From: a virus
Virus record (IMG/VR): IMGVR_UViG_3300010883_000140
Location: 1 to 37,301 of that record
Length of the DNA: 37,301 nt
Reading direction: 5' to 3' (one strand)
Positions 24,846 through 31,185 of this stretch are shown one piece after another. The notes below the pieces were generated by a model. It worked only from the letters and a program-made list of their open reading frames with translations, was not told where the DNA came from and made no database searches. The position numbers and the translations under genes are program-made. Numbering within the stretch: position 1 is the first letter of the stretch; every line of letters begins with the position of its first letter.

Positions 24846-26786
24846 ATGCTGCCCACAAACTATCAGCAGTTCATACACACGTCCCGATACGCCCGATGGA
24901 GCGACGAAGATGGTCGTAGAGAATCTTGGCCTGAGACGGTTGGTAGGTACTTCGATTTCTTTGAAGACCACCTAAAAACTAAATGCGACTTTCAGGTACC
25001 TATGTGCGAATTGCTTGAAGCAAGACACGCTGTGGAAAGCCTGATGGTTATGCCTTCGATGCGCTGCCTGATGACTGCAGGGCCTGCTTTGGCTCGCGAC
25101 CATGTTGCTGCATACAATTGTGCCTATACACCGATCGATAACTTGAGAGCGTTTGACGAAACTCTTTTCATTCTAATGTGTGCAACGGGTGTGGGCTTTT
25201 CAGTTGAGCGGCAGTATGTCAGCCAGCTTCCCGTTGTTCCAGCGGCGCTTTCCGATAGCAACGAAGTAATTGAAGTACGGGACTCAAAGCGCGGATGGGC
25301 TGAAGCTCTCCGTAAGCTGATAGCAACTTTATATGAAGGGCGTATACCTAAGTGGGACACACGTAAGGTTCGTGGCCCAGGCGAGCGGCTTAAGACTATG
25401 GGCGGCCGAGCAAGTGGACCTGCTCCGTTGATAGAGTTATTCCAGTACGTAGTAAAAATGCTCCAGGGAGCAGTTGGGCGTAAGCTCACTAGTATAGAGT
25501 GCCACGATATTGTTTGTAAGATCGGTGAATGTGTAGTCGTTGGCGGGGTACGTCGCTCGGCTCTAATCAGCTTGTCTAACTTGAGCGACCATCGTATGCG
25601 GGATGCTAAGGCAGGCGAGTGGTGGGTGCTCGAGCCTCAGCGTAAGCTCAGCAATAACTCCGTGGCATATACTGAGACTCCAGAAGTTGGGCAGTTCATG
25701 GCTGAATGGCAAGCCCTGTATGCTTCTAAGTCGGGAGAGCGTGGAATATTTAACCGAGAGGCTGCTTGGAAGCAGGCAATGTCATCAGGTAGGCGTAACG
25801 GTTTTTATTCCGACGGAGCTCTCATAAATCCGCCGTTCCCAGGCCGTACTAAGATAGATTTTGGATGTAACCCTTGCTGCGAGATTATCCTACGCCCAAA
25901 AGAGTTCTGTAACCTTAGCACCATTGTAGTGCGGGCAGAAGACACCATGGAAACGCTGCACGAAAAGGCTCGTATAGCGACGATCCTAGGCACGTGGCAA
26001 AGCACGGTGACCGACTTCAGGTACCTGACTAAGAAGTGGTCTGACAACTGTAAGGAAGAACGTCTGCTAGGCGTTAGCATGACGGGCATTATGTCCAACC
26101 CGCTCCTGTATGAGATGGACGGCTTAGCAGGCAGACTGGAGGAGCTACTTGAGACTTGCATAGGCACCAACGAAGAGCTTGCACCTCGGATCGGCATACC
26201 GGTTAGCGCAGCAATCACTTGTGTAAAGCCAGAAGGAACTGCTAGCCAGATGGTAGCAGCAGCTAGTGGCATTCATGCGGCTTACGCAGAATTTTATATC
26301 CGGCGGGTTCGTCAGGATGTTAAAGACCCGTTAACCACTATGCTGATCGATCAAGGCGTTCCATACGAAGTCGACATAATGAACAGTGAGAACATTGTCT
26401 TTGAGTTTCCACAGCGCTCCGACGAAGGTTCTGTGCTTCGTAATGATATGACAGCTATTCAACAGCTCGAGCATTGGAAAGTGTTCCAAAACCATTGGTG
26501 CGAACACAAGCCTTCGATTACTGTTTATGTCCGTGAGAAGGAATGGCCTTCAGTTGGTGGTTGGGTATATGACAACTTTGACGACATGAGTGGAGTTTCG
26601 TTCTTGCCTCATTCTGACCACACATACAAGCAAGCACCGTACGAAGAGATCGACGAAGAGGCTTACAACCAACGAGTTGCTGATATGCCAGAAATCATTT
26701 GGTCTCAGCTCGGTAGGTACGAGCGAGAGGATAACACCAGCAGTTCGCATGAGTTAGCTTGTACTGCTGGTGGCTGTGAGATTTAG
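24846..26786 (+). CDS. Monomeric class II (adenosylcobalamin-dependent) ribonucleotide reductase
   Basis: The 646-residue protein matches monomeric B12-dependent ribonucleoside triphosphate reductases such as the Lactobacillus leichmannii enzyme (739 residues). Key residues align by spacing: C92 in YNCAYT (L. leichmannii C119), N342-P-C344-C-E346 (N406, C408, E410, the radical site), C355 eleven residues later (C419), and a C-terminal C639/C644 pair (C731/C736) that would re-reduce the active site. The usual NPCGE motif reads NPCCE. It makes dNTPs for phage DNA and implies that the host has or imports B12. The gene ends one base from the oppositely oriented next gene. Confidence 0.92.
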   Translation: MLPTNYQQFIHTSRYARWSDEDGRRESWPETVGRYFDFFEDHLKTKCDFQVPMCELLEARHAVESLMVMPSMRCLMTAGPALARDHVAAYNCAYTPIDNLRAFDETLFILMCATGVGFSVERQYVSQLPVVPAALSDSNEVIEVRDSKRGWAEALRKLIATLYEGRIPKWDTRKVRGPGERLKTMGGRASGPAPLIELFQYVVKMLQGAVGRKLTSIECHDIVCKIGECVVVGGVRRSALISLSNLSDHRMRDAKAGEWWVLEPQRKLSNNSVAYTETPEVGQFMAEWQALYASKSGERGIFNREAAWKQAMSSGRRNGFYSDGALINPPFPGRTKIDFGCNPCCEIILRPKEFCNLSTIVVRAEDTMETLHEKARIATILGTWQSTVTDFRYLTKKWSDNCKEERLLGVSMTGIMSNPLLYEMDGLAGRLEELLETCIGTNEELAPRIGIPVSAAITCVKPEGTASQMVAAASGIHAAYAEFYIRRVRQDVKDPLTTMLIDQGVPYEVDIMNSENIVFEFPQRSDEGSVLRNDMTAIQQLEHWKVFQNHWCEHKPSITVYVREKEWPSVGGWVYDNFDDMSGVSFLPHSDHTYKQAPYEEIDEEAYNQRVADMPEIIWSQLGRYEREDNTSSSHELACTAGGCEI

Positions 26787-26787
26787 C

Positions 26788-27069
26788 TCAGGGTCCGTGT
26801 CCTCCGCTGTCGTGGTCTGACTCCCCAGTTATAGCAGGATGCAGCGAGATAAGTATCGCTGTTAAGATGAACGGAGAGAACGCTATCATCAATGGGTTAA
26901 ACTCAGGGTAGGTAATGGACCAGAACCAAACCTCAAAGCCCAGGCAGAGCAGTATGACTCCCCACGCCTTTAGGCGTACAATATTAGCTTCTCTTATGGC
27001 ATTATCCTTCTGTAATAATCGCGACGGTCGTCTGTGTCCTGAAAAGTCCGCAGACGACACTCGTCGCAT
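26788..27069 (-). CDS. Small membrane protein, two predicted transmembrane segments
   Basis: The 93-residue frame contains two hydrophobic segments (about 34-52, WGVILLCLGFEVWFWSI, and 58-77, NPLMIAFSPFILTAILISL) and a His/Asp/Gly-rich tail. The first 25 residues overlap the zinc-ribbon gene in another frame and may not be coding; no better start codon was found downstream. Function is not recognised. It ends one base from the ribonucleotide reductase stop on the other strand. Confidence 0.5.
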   Translation of the reverse strand: MRRVSSADFSGHRRPSRLLQKDNAIREANIVRLKAWGVILLCLGFEVWFWSITYPEFNPLMIAFSPFILTAILISLHPAITGESDHDSGGHGP

Positions 27070-27152
27070 CGGTCATCGTCTTCGAAGCTAGTAAGCTCTT
27101 CAGCGTCGACTACGTGGCCACACTTCGGGCAACTCTTTAAGTCCATACTCAT
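26994..27152 (-). CDS. 52-residue zinc-ribbon miniprotein
   Basis: The short frame begins with MSMDLKSCPKCGHVVDAEEL and has a second cysteine pair CDEC at residues 29-32. The two CxxC pairs (8-11 and 29-32) form a classic zinc ribbon. The rest is acidic then basic (TDDRRDYYRR). The ATG overlaps the stop of the preceding gene (ATGA), strong support for real translation. The target of binding is unknown; such small zinc proteins in phage early regions often contact nucleic acid or host proteins. Confidence 0.7.
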   Translation of the reverse strand: MSMDLKSCPKCGHVVDAEELTSFEDDDRCDECRLRTFQDTDDRRDYYRRIMP

Positions 27153-27346
27153 TTTTTACCCCAACGGATCAATGCCTTAAAACTCCACGGTACAAAGTAG
27201 CAAAACCAAAATATCACAATCGCGGAGTATATGCCCGTGGTCATATCAAAGTCGGTAGCTTTGGGGTTGTGCCTCTTATTATAAGTAGCCCCCTCCGCTA
27301 TACCGATCCCAATTGCCATGTAACCGATCAGCCACCACGTCCACAT
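27149..27346 (-). CDS. Small two-pass membrane protein
   Basis: The 65-residue product has hydrophobic segments at about 3-18 (TWWLIGYMAIGIGIAE) and 38-56 (GIYSAIVIFWFCYFVPWSF) joined by a polar loop, with a basic C-terminus. The start overlaps the upstream stop by one base and the stop overlaps the downstream start (ATGA). No family is recognised. Confidence 0.65.
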   Translation of the reverse strand: MWTWWLIGYMAIGIGIAEGATYNKRHNPKATDFDMTTGIYSAIVIFWFCYFVPWSFKALIRWGKK

Positions 27347-27855
27347 CAGCTGCTCGGCTTCGCACGAGGGCGACGTTGGCAGAGGCGATAGTCCTCATAA
27401 CCTTGCTCGCCAGCACGAACCTTGACAGAGTACCAGCGAAGGCAGGCAACCGTCGTTTCGCAGCCAGGAAACTCTTCCTTTATGCGATCGATCACGTCCA
27501 GATAAGTTATTCCAACGGACCTTGCTTTTGAAAAATCAGCGGCTACGACGTTTTCTGGTCCAGATTTCTCGGCTGGGTCTTCGTAGTAAGCAGCGTAACA
27601 CAACCAATGTAATGCTGCTTCGCGAATTGTACGCGTCTGCACGGTGTTTCCAGTTGCTTCAACGACCGTTTCTGCTTCGACCGGCTCTTCGGCGACCGTT
27701 TCTGGCACATCGTCAACTATGCTGTCGTCGAGCATCAGAATGCGGTCAATAAGCCCCTGCTTACTACGCTTCCAAGAAGCCAAGGGCTGAGGGGCAATGC
27801 CATTGTAAATGGCGAGGAGTTCACTGTTAGTTTTGGATTCAAGCTGTTCAAACAT
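27346..27855 (-). CDS. Phage protein with N-terminal helical domain and shared C-terminal T-x-EFP module
   Basis: The start is preceded by GAAGGAC. The 169-residue product has an N-terminal helical part (SKTNSELLAIYNGIA, then SWKRSKQGLIDRIL) of the kind found in phage DNA-associated proteins, an acidic linker, and a C-terminal region with TYLDVIDRIKEEFPGCETTV and WYSVKVR (residues 117-147). The last motif matches the protein encoded at 33975-34283 and more weakly the ATPase N-terminus. A DNA-binding or regulatory role is possible but not shown. Confidence 0.65.
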   Translation of the reverse strand: MFEQLESKTNSELLAIYNGIAPQPLASWKRSKQGLIDRILMLDDSIVDDVPETVAEEPVEAETVVEATGNTVQTRTIREAALHWLCYAAYYEDPAEKSGPENVVAADFSKARSVGITYLDVIDRIKEEFPGCETTVACLRWYSVKVRAGEQGYEDYRLCQRRPRAKPSS

Positions 27856-27948
27856 TTTGGTTGTCCTTCAATTGGTTGCTTAAGTTCATCTCGTTCTTCT
27901 TTGCTCAACGCTAGCCATCCTGCTCCGTTGAGCCTTTCTCGTAAGACT

Positions 27949-28263
27949 TCATCCTGGTCGAGGACGGTCGTCCCAATCTTTCGTGAAACCGTTGCACTGT
28001 GCAAGGCCCCATGCCATATTCCAGAGTAGCACATCATCATCACTTTCATAGTTGACGTCACGGTTAACGACGTTGGTGAAGGCTTCACTCATTAGCATAT
28101 TAGCATCTGTGTAATCGTGTGTAGCACATGTGCTGGCGTCGAGTACCGCTTCATTCACCTTGTCAACGAATTGTAACTCAGAAGGTACTAATTCTTTACG
28201 AACAATCCGGTGAAATTCTTTTGCCAACAAAACCAAAGTCAACGTGGTCTGCGGGTTTTCCAT
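27949..28263 (-). CDS. Hypothetical acidic protein
   Basis: The ATG at 28263 is chosen because AAGGAC lies directly upstream; an in-frame ATG at 28290 lies inside the conserved promoter leader. The 104-residue product (MENPQTTLTLVLLAKEFHRI, VDKVNEAVLD, SDDDVLLWNMAWGLAQ) is acidic and helical. No family was recognised. It is the first gene behind promoter P2. A 93-base gap separates it from the next gene and carries only that gene's ribosome site. Confidence 0.6.
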   Translation of the reverse strand: MENPQTTLTLVLLAKEFHRIVRKELVPSELQFVDKVNEAVLDASTCATHDYTDANMLMSEAFTNVVNRDVNYESDDDVLLWNMAWGLAQCNGFTKDWDDRPRPG

Positions 28264-28283
28264 TTTCTCGTCCTTACTGGTTG

Positions 28284-28330
28284 CAGTCATTCAATAAAGG
28301 TATTATAAGCTGGGAGTACCTAACAAAGTA
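28284..28330 (-). promoter_or_regulatory. Promoter P2 with conserved -10 and leader
   Basis: On the minus strand, TATAAT at 28307-28302 is followed by ACCTTTATTGA (28301-28291) and ATGACTG. The -35 region is poor (TACTTT, 17-base spacing) but TTAGGTA lies in the spacer. The stretch around the -10 and leader is identical over 21 bases to promoter P1 at 29764-29784. It would drive 28263 to 26788. Confidence 0.65.
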
Positions 28331-28358
28331 CCAGTATTACTAGGTAATCCTGCTGATC

Positions 28359-28607
28359 TTACGGTTTAAATCCGCTTTGGTCACAGTAATCACAACCAGT
28401 GCAGTCGCATTCAGGGCACGGCTGCAAACGGTCATTATCCCAAGTTGTAGCTAGGGCTGTCTTAAAAGCTGTGAAGGCCGATGCCAACCTTAAGTAAGTG
28501 CTATCGTCAGCATCTCCTACATCTATGGTCTTCATAAGGTCATTTACCGACCCTGATATCTCTGTCCAGTTATCGGCAAGAGCATTAACTTTTTCTATGG
28601 TTATCAT
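28359..28607 (-). CDS. Small protein with C-terminal zinc-binding cysteine cluster
   Basis: The 82-residue product has a helical N-terminal part (IEKVNALADNWTEISGSVND) and ends with CPECDCTGCDYCDQSG, whose CxxC..CxxC spacing resembles a DnaJ-type zinc finger knuckle. The start overlaps the ATPase stop (ATGA). It may be a partner of the ATPase, since the two are co-translated, but this is inference. Confidence 0.65.
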   Translation of the reverse strand: MITIEKVNALADNWTEISGSVNDLMKTIDVGDADDSTYLRLASAFTAFKTALATTWDNDRLQPCPECDCTGCDYCDQSGFKP

Positions 28608-29620
28608 ACTGACCTCATTTTTGTGGCTTCAATATCGAACTTCCAATTCGCAGGATCGTCGATGTAACAGTAAGCAATCTGCATTAGAAGACGTATCGAA
28701 AGTCCGTAGAAGTTCTTTGCGTTCGTAGTAACAAAGTCCATGACCTCCTGTGCTTGCTCCTCAGTCAGCCCATTTGCTTCAAGCACCTTGTCTTCAATGC
28801 CGACATGATATAAGCGCATGAGGAAGTCTTCCATGGTACGCATGGTTAAAGAGAGGTAAAGGCTGCGATCGATTAGCGCTTCAAAATGGGCAGACATATT
28901 GGACTTCTTGCGAATTGCTGCCTCGAAGTCCATATTGGTGCAGAAGACAACAGTGCCTTCAAAGTCGAACTTGTTTGGAATGTCAAGCTCTTCTAACCAA
29001 TGTGCTCGTTTGCGCCAAGACACTGTGCGAGTTTCGCTACTGTCCAACACCGCCTTAAGAACGTTGAGGCATGTTTCATCTCTGAACACGTCGTCGCAAT
29101 CGTCTAGCACGACAATACCACCTTCACGCTGCTCGTACAAAGCTATATAAAGTCCAACAGCGCTGATCGTTCCGCTCATGACGTCATATTCTTGGTCAGA
29201 CTTGTGCTCTTTTAGTACCTTCTCGACGGTATATGACTTACCAAGTCCTGGCGGTCCGCTAACAATTAGCGAAGGAAGATGCCCGCCAGCAACTCGGTTA
29301 GCCATGCGCTCCAGAGTTGAATACCGTTGGCGAATGCGGGTCGAACGCTCTTCGTCAGTTTCATCATCCAGCAGATCTAAGTCGGCCATAACTCCGCCAC
29401 CGCAAGTTGGGCAAGCACCTCTTGTTACAAGGCCGTCAATGTCTGCCGTCGTGCTGAGAAGGCCTTCCTTGCGAGCACGCGACTTTGTAGAAGATACTGA
29501 TGCGGCTGAAGTCGTTGAGCCCGGAATTCTGCGCTGAACCTCAGCAGCAACCTCGTCGTTAGTAAGCCCGGGGTTTTCCATGAGGATATTTAAGATTGTA
29601 TCTGAAGTGCTGGCCATCAT
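28604..29620 (-). CDS. AAA+ ATPase with zinc knuckle and N-terminal helical module
   Basis: The ATG at 29620 follows AAGGAC; the frame is open to a further ATG at 29644 that overlaps the promoter leader. The 338-residue product has the T-x-EV / IPGSTTSAAS module at residues 20-50, a half zinc motif CPTC (70-73), Walker A GPPGLGKS (122-129), Walker B GGIVVLDD (166-173), a sensor-1 asparagine in FCTNMDF (N229), and a possible arginine finger. Such single-domain ATPases are common in marine phages; loading or remodelling replication or repair proteins is a guess. It is the first gene of the P3 operon. Confidence 0.75.
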   Translation of the reverse strand: MMASTSDTILNILMENPGLTNDEVAAEVQRRIPGSTTSAASVSSTKSRARKEGLLSTTADIDGLVTRGACPTCGGGVMADLDLLDDETDEERSTRIRQRYSTLERMANRVAGGHLPSLIVSGPPGLGKSYTVEKVLKEHKSDQEYDVMSGTISAVGLYIALYEQREGGIVVLDDCDDVFRDETCLNVLKAVLDSSETRTVSWRKRAHWLEELDIPNKFDFEGTVVFCTNMDFEAAIRKKSNMSAHFEALIDRSLYLSLTMRTMEDFLMRLYHVGIEDKVLEANGLTEEQAQEVMDFVTTNAKNFYGLSIRLLMQIAYCYIDDPANWKFDIEATKMRSV

Positions 29621-29637
29621 TTTGTCCTTGTTGGTGT

Positions 29638-29680
29638 CAGTCAATATAAGGATTATACCCTATGCTACCTAATAAAGAAA
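29638..29680 (-). promoter_or_regulatory. Promoter P3 with conserved -10 and leader
   Basis: On the minus strand, TATAAT at 29657-29652 is followed by CCTTATATTGACTG (29651-29638), close to P1 and P2. TTAGGTA lies in the spacer as in P2; the -35 is weak (TTTCTT at 17 bases). It would drive the ATPase and the zinc-knuckle gene. Confidence 0.65.
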
Positions 29681-29742
29681 CAACATAATGGCTGAATAAT
29701 CCTGATTTGTCTAAAATCAGTTGCAATAGTGGTATTTATTAG

Positions 29743-29785
29743 TTGACTATCAGCGCGTAGGAGCTTATAATACCTTTATTGACTG
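29743..29785 (+). promoter_or_regulatory. Promoter P1, near-consensus sigma70, with conserved leader
   Basis: TTGACT at 29743-29748, a 17-base spacer, and TATAAT at 29766-29771, followed by ACCTTTATTGACTG (29772-29785). This is the best promoter match in the window. It faces the opposite way to the surrounding genes and drives the two small genes at 29803 and 29961. Confidence 0.85.
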
Positions 29786-29802
29786 TAATTAAGGATAAGA
29801 TA

Positions 29803-29964
29803 ATGGGACTTGCAGAGGCGGTACTAAAAATAGAAATGCAGCAGGAAAAAATTCAGTGCTTACAAAAAGCCCTCTACTTATGCTATGGGCATATGAATGC
29901 TGACGATCCAGATGCACACGTTAGATACGCTGTGCGGCAAGCCCAGGAGGCTCTTAAAGAATGA
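29803..29964 (+). CDS. Small helical protein, lone plus-strand early gene
   Basis: The start at 29803 follows AAGGATAAGATA and sits 32 bases after the -10 of P1. An in-frame TTG at 29779 lies in the leader. The 53-residue product (MGLAEAVLKIEMQQEKIQCL, ending YAVRQAQEALKE) is helical with a heptad-like pattern and may form a coiled coil. The stop overlaps the start of the next small gene (ATGA). Function is not recognised; regulator or host-takeover peptides are typical of such places. Confidence 0.65.
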   Translation: MGLAEAVLKIEMQQEKIQCLQKALYLCYGHMNADDPDAHVRYAVRQAQEALKE

Positions 29965-30116
29965 CTGACTTTAATATGAACCACGACGATACGCTTAAAT
30001 ATATGATAGCATCAGAGCTATCGACACTCGATGTTATAAACGCTTTGGAAGTGGATCATGAGACTTTGGTTCTGATTCGTAAGATCAACGAAGCGGGAAA
30101 TACTAGAGTACAATAG
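29961..30116 (+). CDS. 51-residue miniprotein, second gene of plus-strand pair
   Basis: The short frame begins with ATG overlapping the previous stop (ATGA) and ends at the TAG 30114-30116. Product: an acidic N-terminus (TDFNMNHDDTLKYM) and helices SELSTLDVINALE and DHETLVLIRKINEAG. The pattern resembles small helical phage proteins; no family is recognised. Its last 14 bases overlap, tail to tail, the end of the nuclease gene on the other strand. The stop-start coupling and the strong promoter ahead of the pair support it being real. Confidence 0.6.
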   Translation: MTDFNMNHDDTLKYMIASELSTLDVINALEVDHETLVLIRKINEAGNTRVQ

Positions 30117-30576
30117 CTCCATATGCCGCAGCATCTACTATAGCACGGGCCTTGGAGCGAGGATCGATCACCGCAAGCTGAGCCAAATCAGTTTCGAGCA
30201 AACCGGCTTTGATATCCTCTATGTGTTGACTGCTGATAAGATATCGACAGGCGTCAGCGTCTTTACCCACTTGCAATAGCACGAATATACGAGCGCCCGC
30301 AAGCAACCGTCTCCTATGCCAAGGGGGTTGCTTCGGGCGGAATTTAACTTGGATTTCTGTATTTGCATATACAGGACGATAAGCACACTTCAGCTCTATA
30401 AAGAACTGAGTACCTACAAGCATTCCCTCAACATCAGGCCAACCAGGACCAACGGCGTTTTCCACACGTGTCATATGGAGATCAGTTCTGTAGGATATTG
30501 ACGCCTTGTCCAGCCACTTCCAAAGTACGCTTTCAGTAGTGGCTAGACTTGGGTTGGGATTAGGATTCGTCAACAT
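30103..30576 (-). CDS. PD-(D/E)XK nuclease
   Basis: The 157-residue protein shows the core PD-(D/E)XK nuclease pattern: a glutamate in the N-terminal helix (E15), GPGWPDVEGML (D48), and FFIELK (E61, K63), then a basic KFRPKQPPWHRRR segment. This layout is typical of phage VRR-NUC or Holliday-junction-type nucleases. It might process recombination or replication intermediates. It overlaps the KOW-like gene by 17 bases. Confidence 0.8.
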   Translation of the reverse strand: MLTNPNPNPSLATTESVLWKWLDKASISYRTDLHMTRVENAVGPGWPDVEGMLVGTQFFIELKCAYRPVYANTEIQVKFRPKQPPWHRRRLLAGARIFVLLQVGKDADACRYLISSQHIEDIKAGLLETDLAQLAVIDPRSKARAIVDAAAYGAIVL

Positions 30577-30742
30577 AGGGTACTAGCTGGCTTTCGTTAA
30601 AGATATGCAAAGCACCGGCTACTTCCTCCGCAGTGCATTCAACCACAACACGTGTCTGGCCAGCTTTGTTTTGGAACACGGATCGGACTTCTCCAGGCCA
30701 GCGATAGCCTTTTGCCTTCTGAACTTTGTCTCCAACTTTCAT
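30560..30742 (-). CDS. KOW-like small protein
   Basis: The start at 30742 overlaps the dCMP deaminase stop (ATGA); the longer frame to 30895 runs inside the deaminase gene and is unlikely. The 60-residue product (MKVGDKVQKAKGYRWPGEVR, then NKAGQTRVVVEC and GALHIFNESQLVPY) matches a conserved small phage/alphaproteobacterial family with a KOW-like beta-barrel. The role is unknown, possibly RNA or DNA contact. Confidence 0.7.
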   Translation of the reverse strand: MKVGDKVQKAKGYRWPGEVRSVFQNKAGQTRVVVECTAEEVAGALHIFNESQLVPYVDES

Positions 30743-31185
30743 GCTTCCGTATCCAAACTGAAAAGCGTCAAGGATACACCTGATTCTCTCAAAAGTAAGC
30801 GAGATAGCATCTGATCTGCTATCCAGCGACTGTCCTGTCGTATTGTAGGACTTACCACACGAGTAATTCCCTTCTGTATAATAGCTGTTGCACAATTTGG
30901 ACAGGGGAACTTTGTACAGTACAGCGTCCAGCCTGATATGTCTACAGCTGAGTTAAGCATGGCATTCATTTCAGCGTGTACCATAAGCTTGTTCTTGAGG
31001 TCCTTGTCGTTGAGACGTTCCGCAGTGTCCTCGATACTACGCGGAAATCCGTTGAAACCCCAAGACACTTGACGACGATCAGGAGATACAAGAAGAGCTC
31101 CAACTCCTTCGTCTAGGTCTTTAGACCAAGTAGCCACATTTTTAGTGACTATTTCCATCATACGCCAGTCCCACTTATCCATCAT
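30739..31185 (-). CDS. dCMP deaminase
   Basis: The start at 31185 overlaps the previous stop (ATGA); an in-frame ATG at 31221 lies inside the previous gene. The 148-residue protein has the cytidine/deoxycytidylate deaminase zinc site: HAE (H70, E72) and CPNC (C95, C98). It turns dCMP into dUMP, supplying dTMP synthesis. In T4-type phages the same enzyme (cd) works beside dCTPase and dCMP hydroxymethylase, and here the adjacent upstream genes encode those two types of enzyme. Confidence 0.88.
   Translation of the reverse strand: MMDKWDWRMMEIVTKNVATWSKDLDEGVGALLVSPDRRQVSWGFNGFPRSIEDTAERLNDKDLKNKLMVHAEMNAMLNSAVDISGWTLYCTKFPCPNCATAIIQKGITRVVSPTIRQDSRWIADQMLSRLLLRESGVSLTLFSLDTEA

Larger units (their letters stand above)
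29621..29802. promoter_or_regulatory. Divergent control region between ATPase operon and plus-strand small genes
   Basis: This 182-base region holds P3 (leftward) and P1 (rightward) back to back. Near the middle lie AATCAGGATTA (minus strand, 29707-29697), an element also seen as CAGCAGGATTA upstream of P2, and CTAAAATCAG. It is AT-rich and may bind an early regulator. Confidence 0.6.

Noticed and set aside
27735-28088. A 117-residue minus-strand frame bridging the gap between the 27949 and 27346 genes, with a protein-like stretch ending LSKEERDELKQ
   Set aside because: It overlaps the starts and ends of two better-supported genes and continues 120 bases into the next gene in a wrong frame. 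The plausible stretch comes from purine-rich DNA around that gene's ribosome site. A frameshift extension of the upstream gene was considered but no slippery site was seen.
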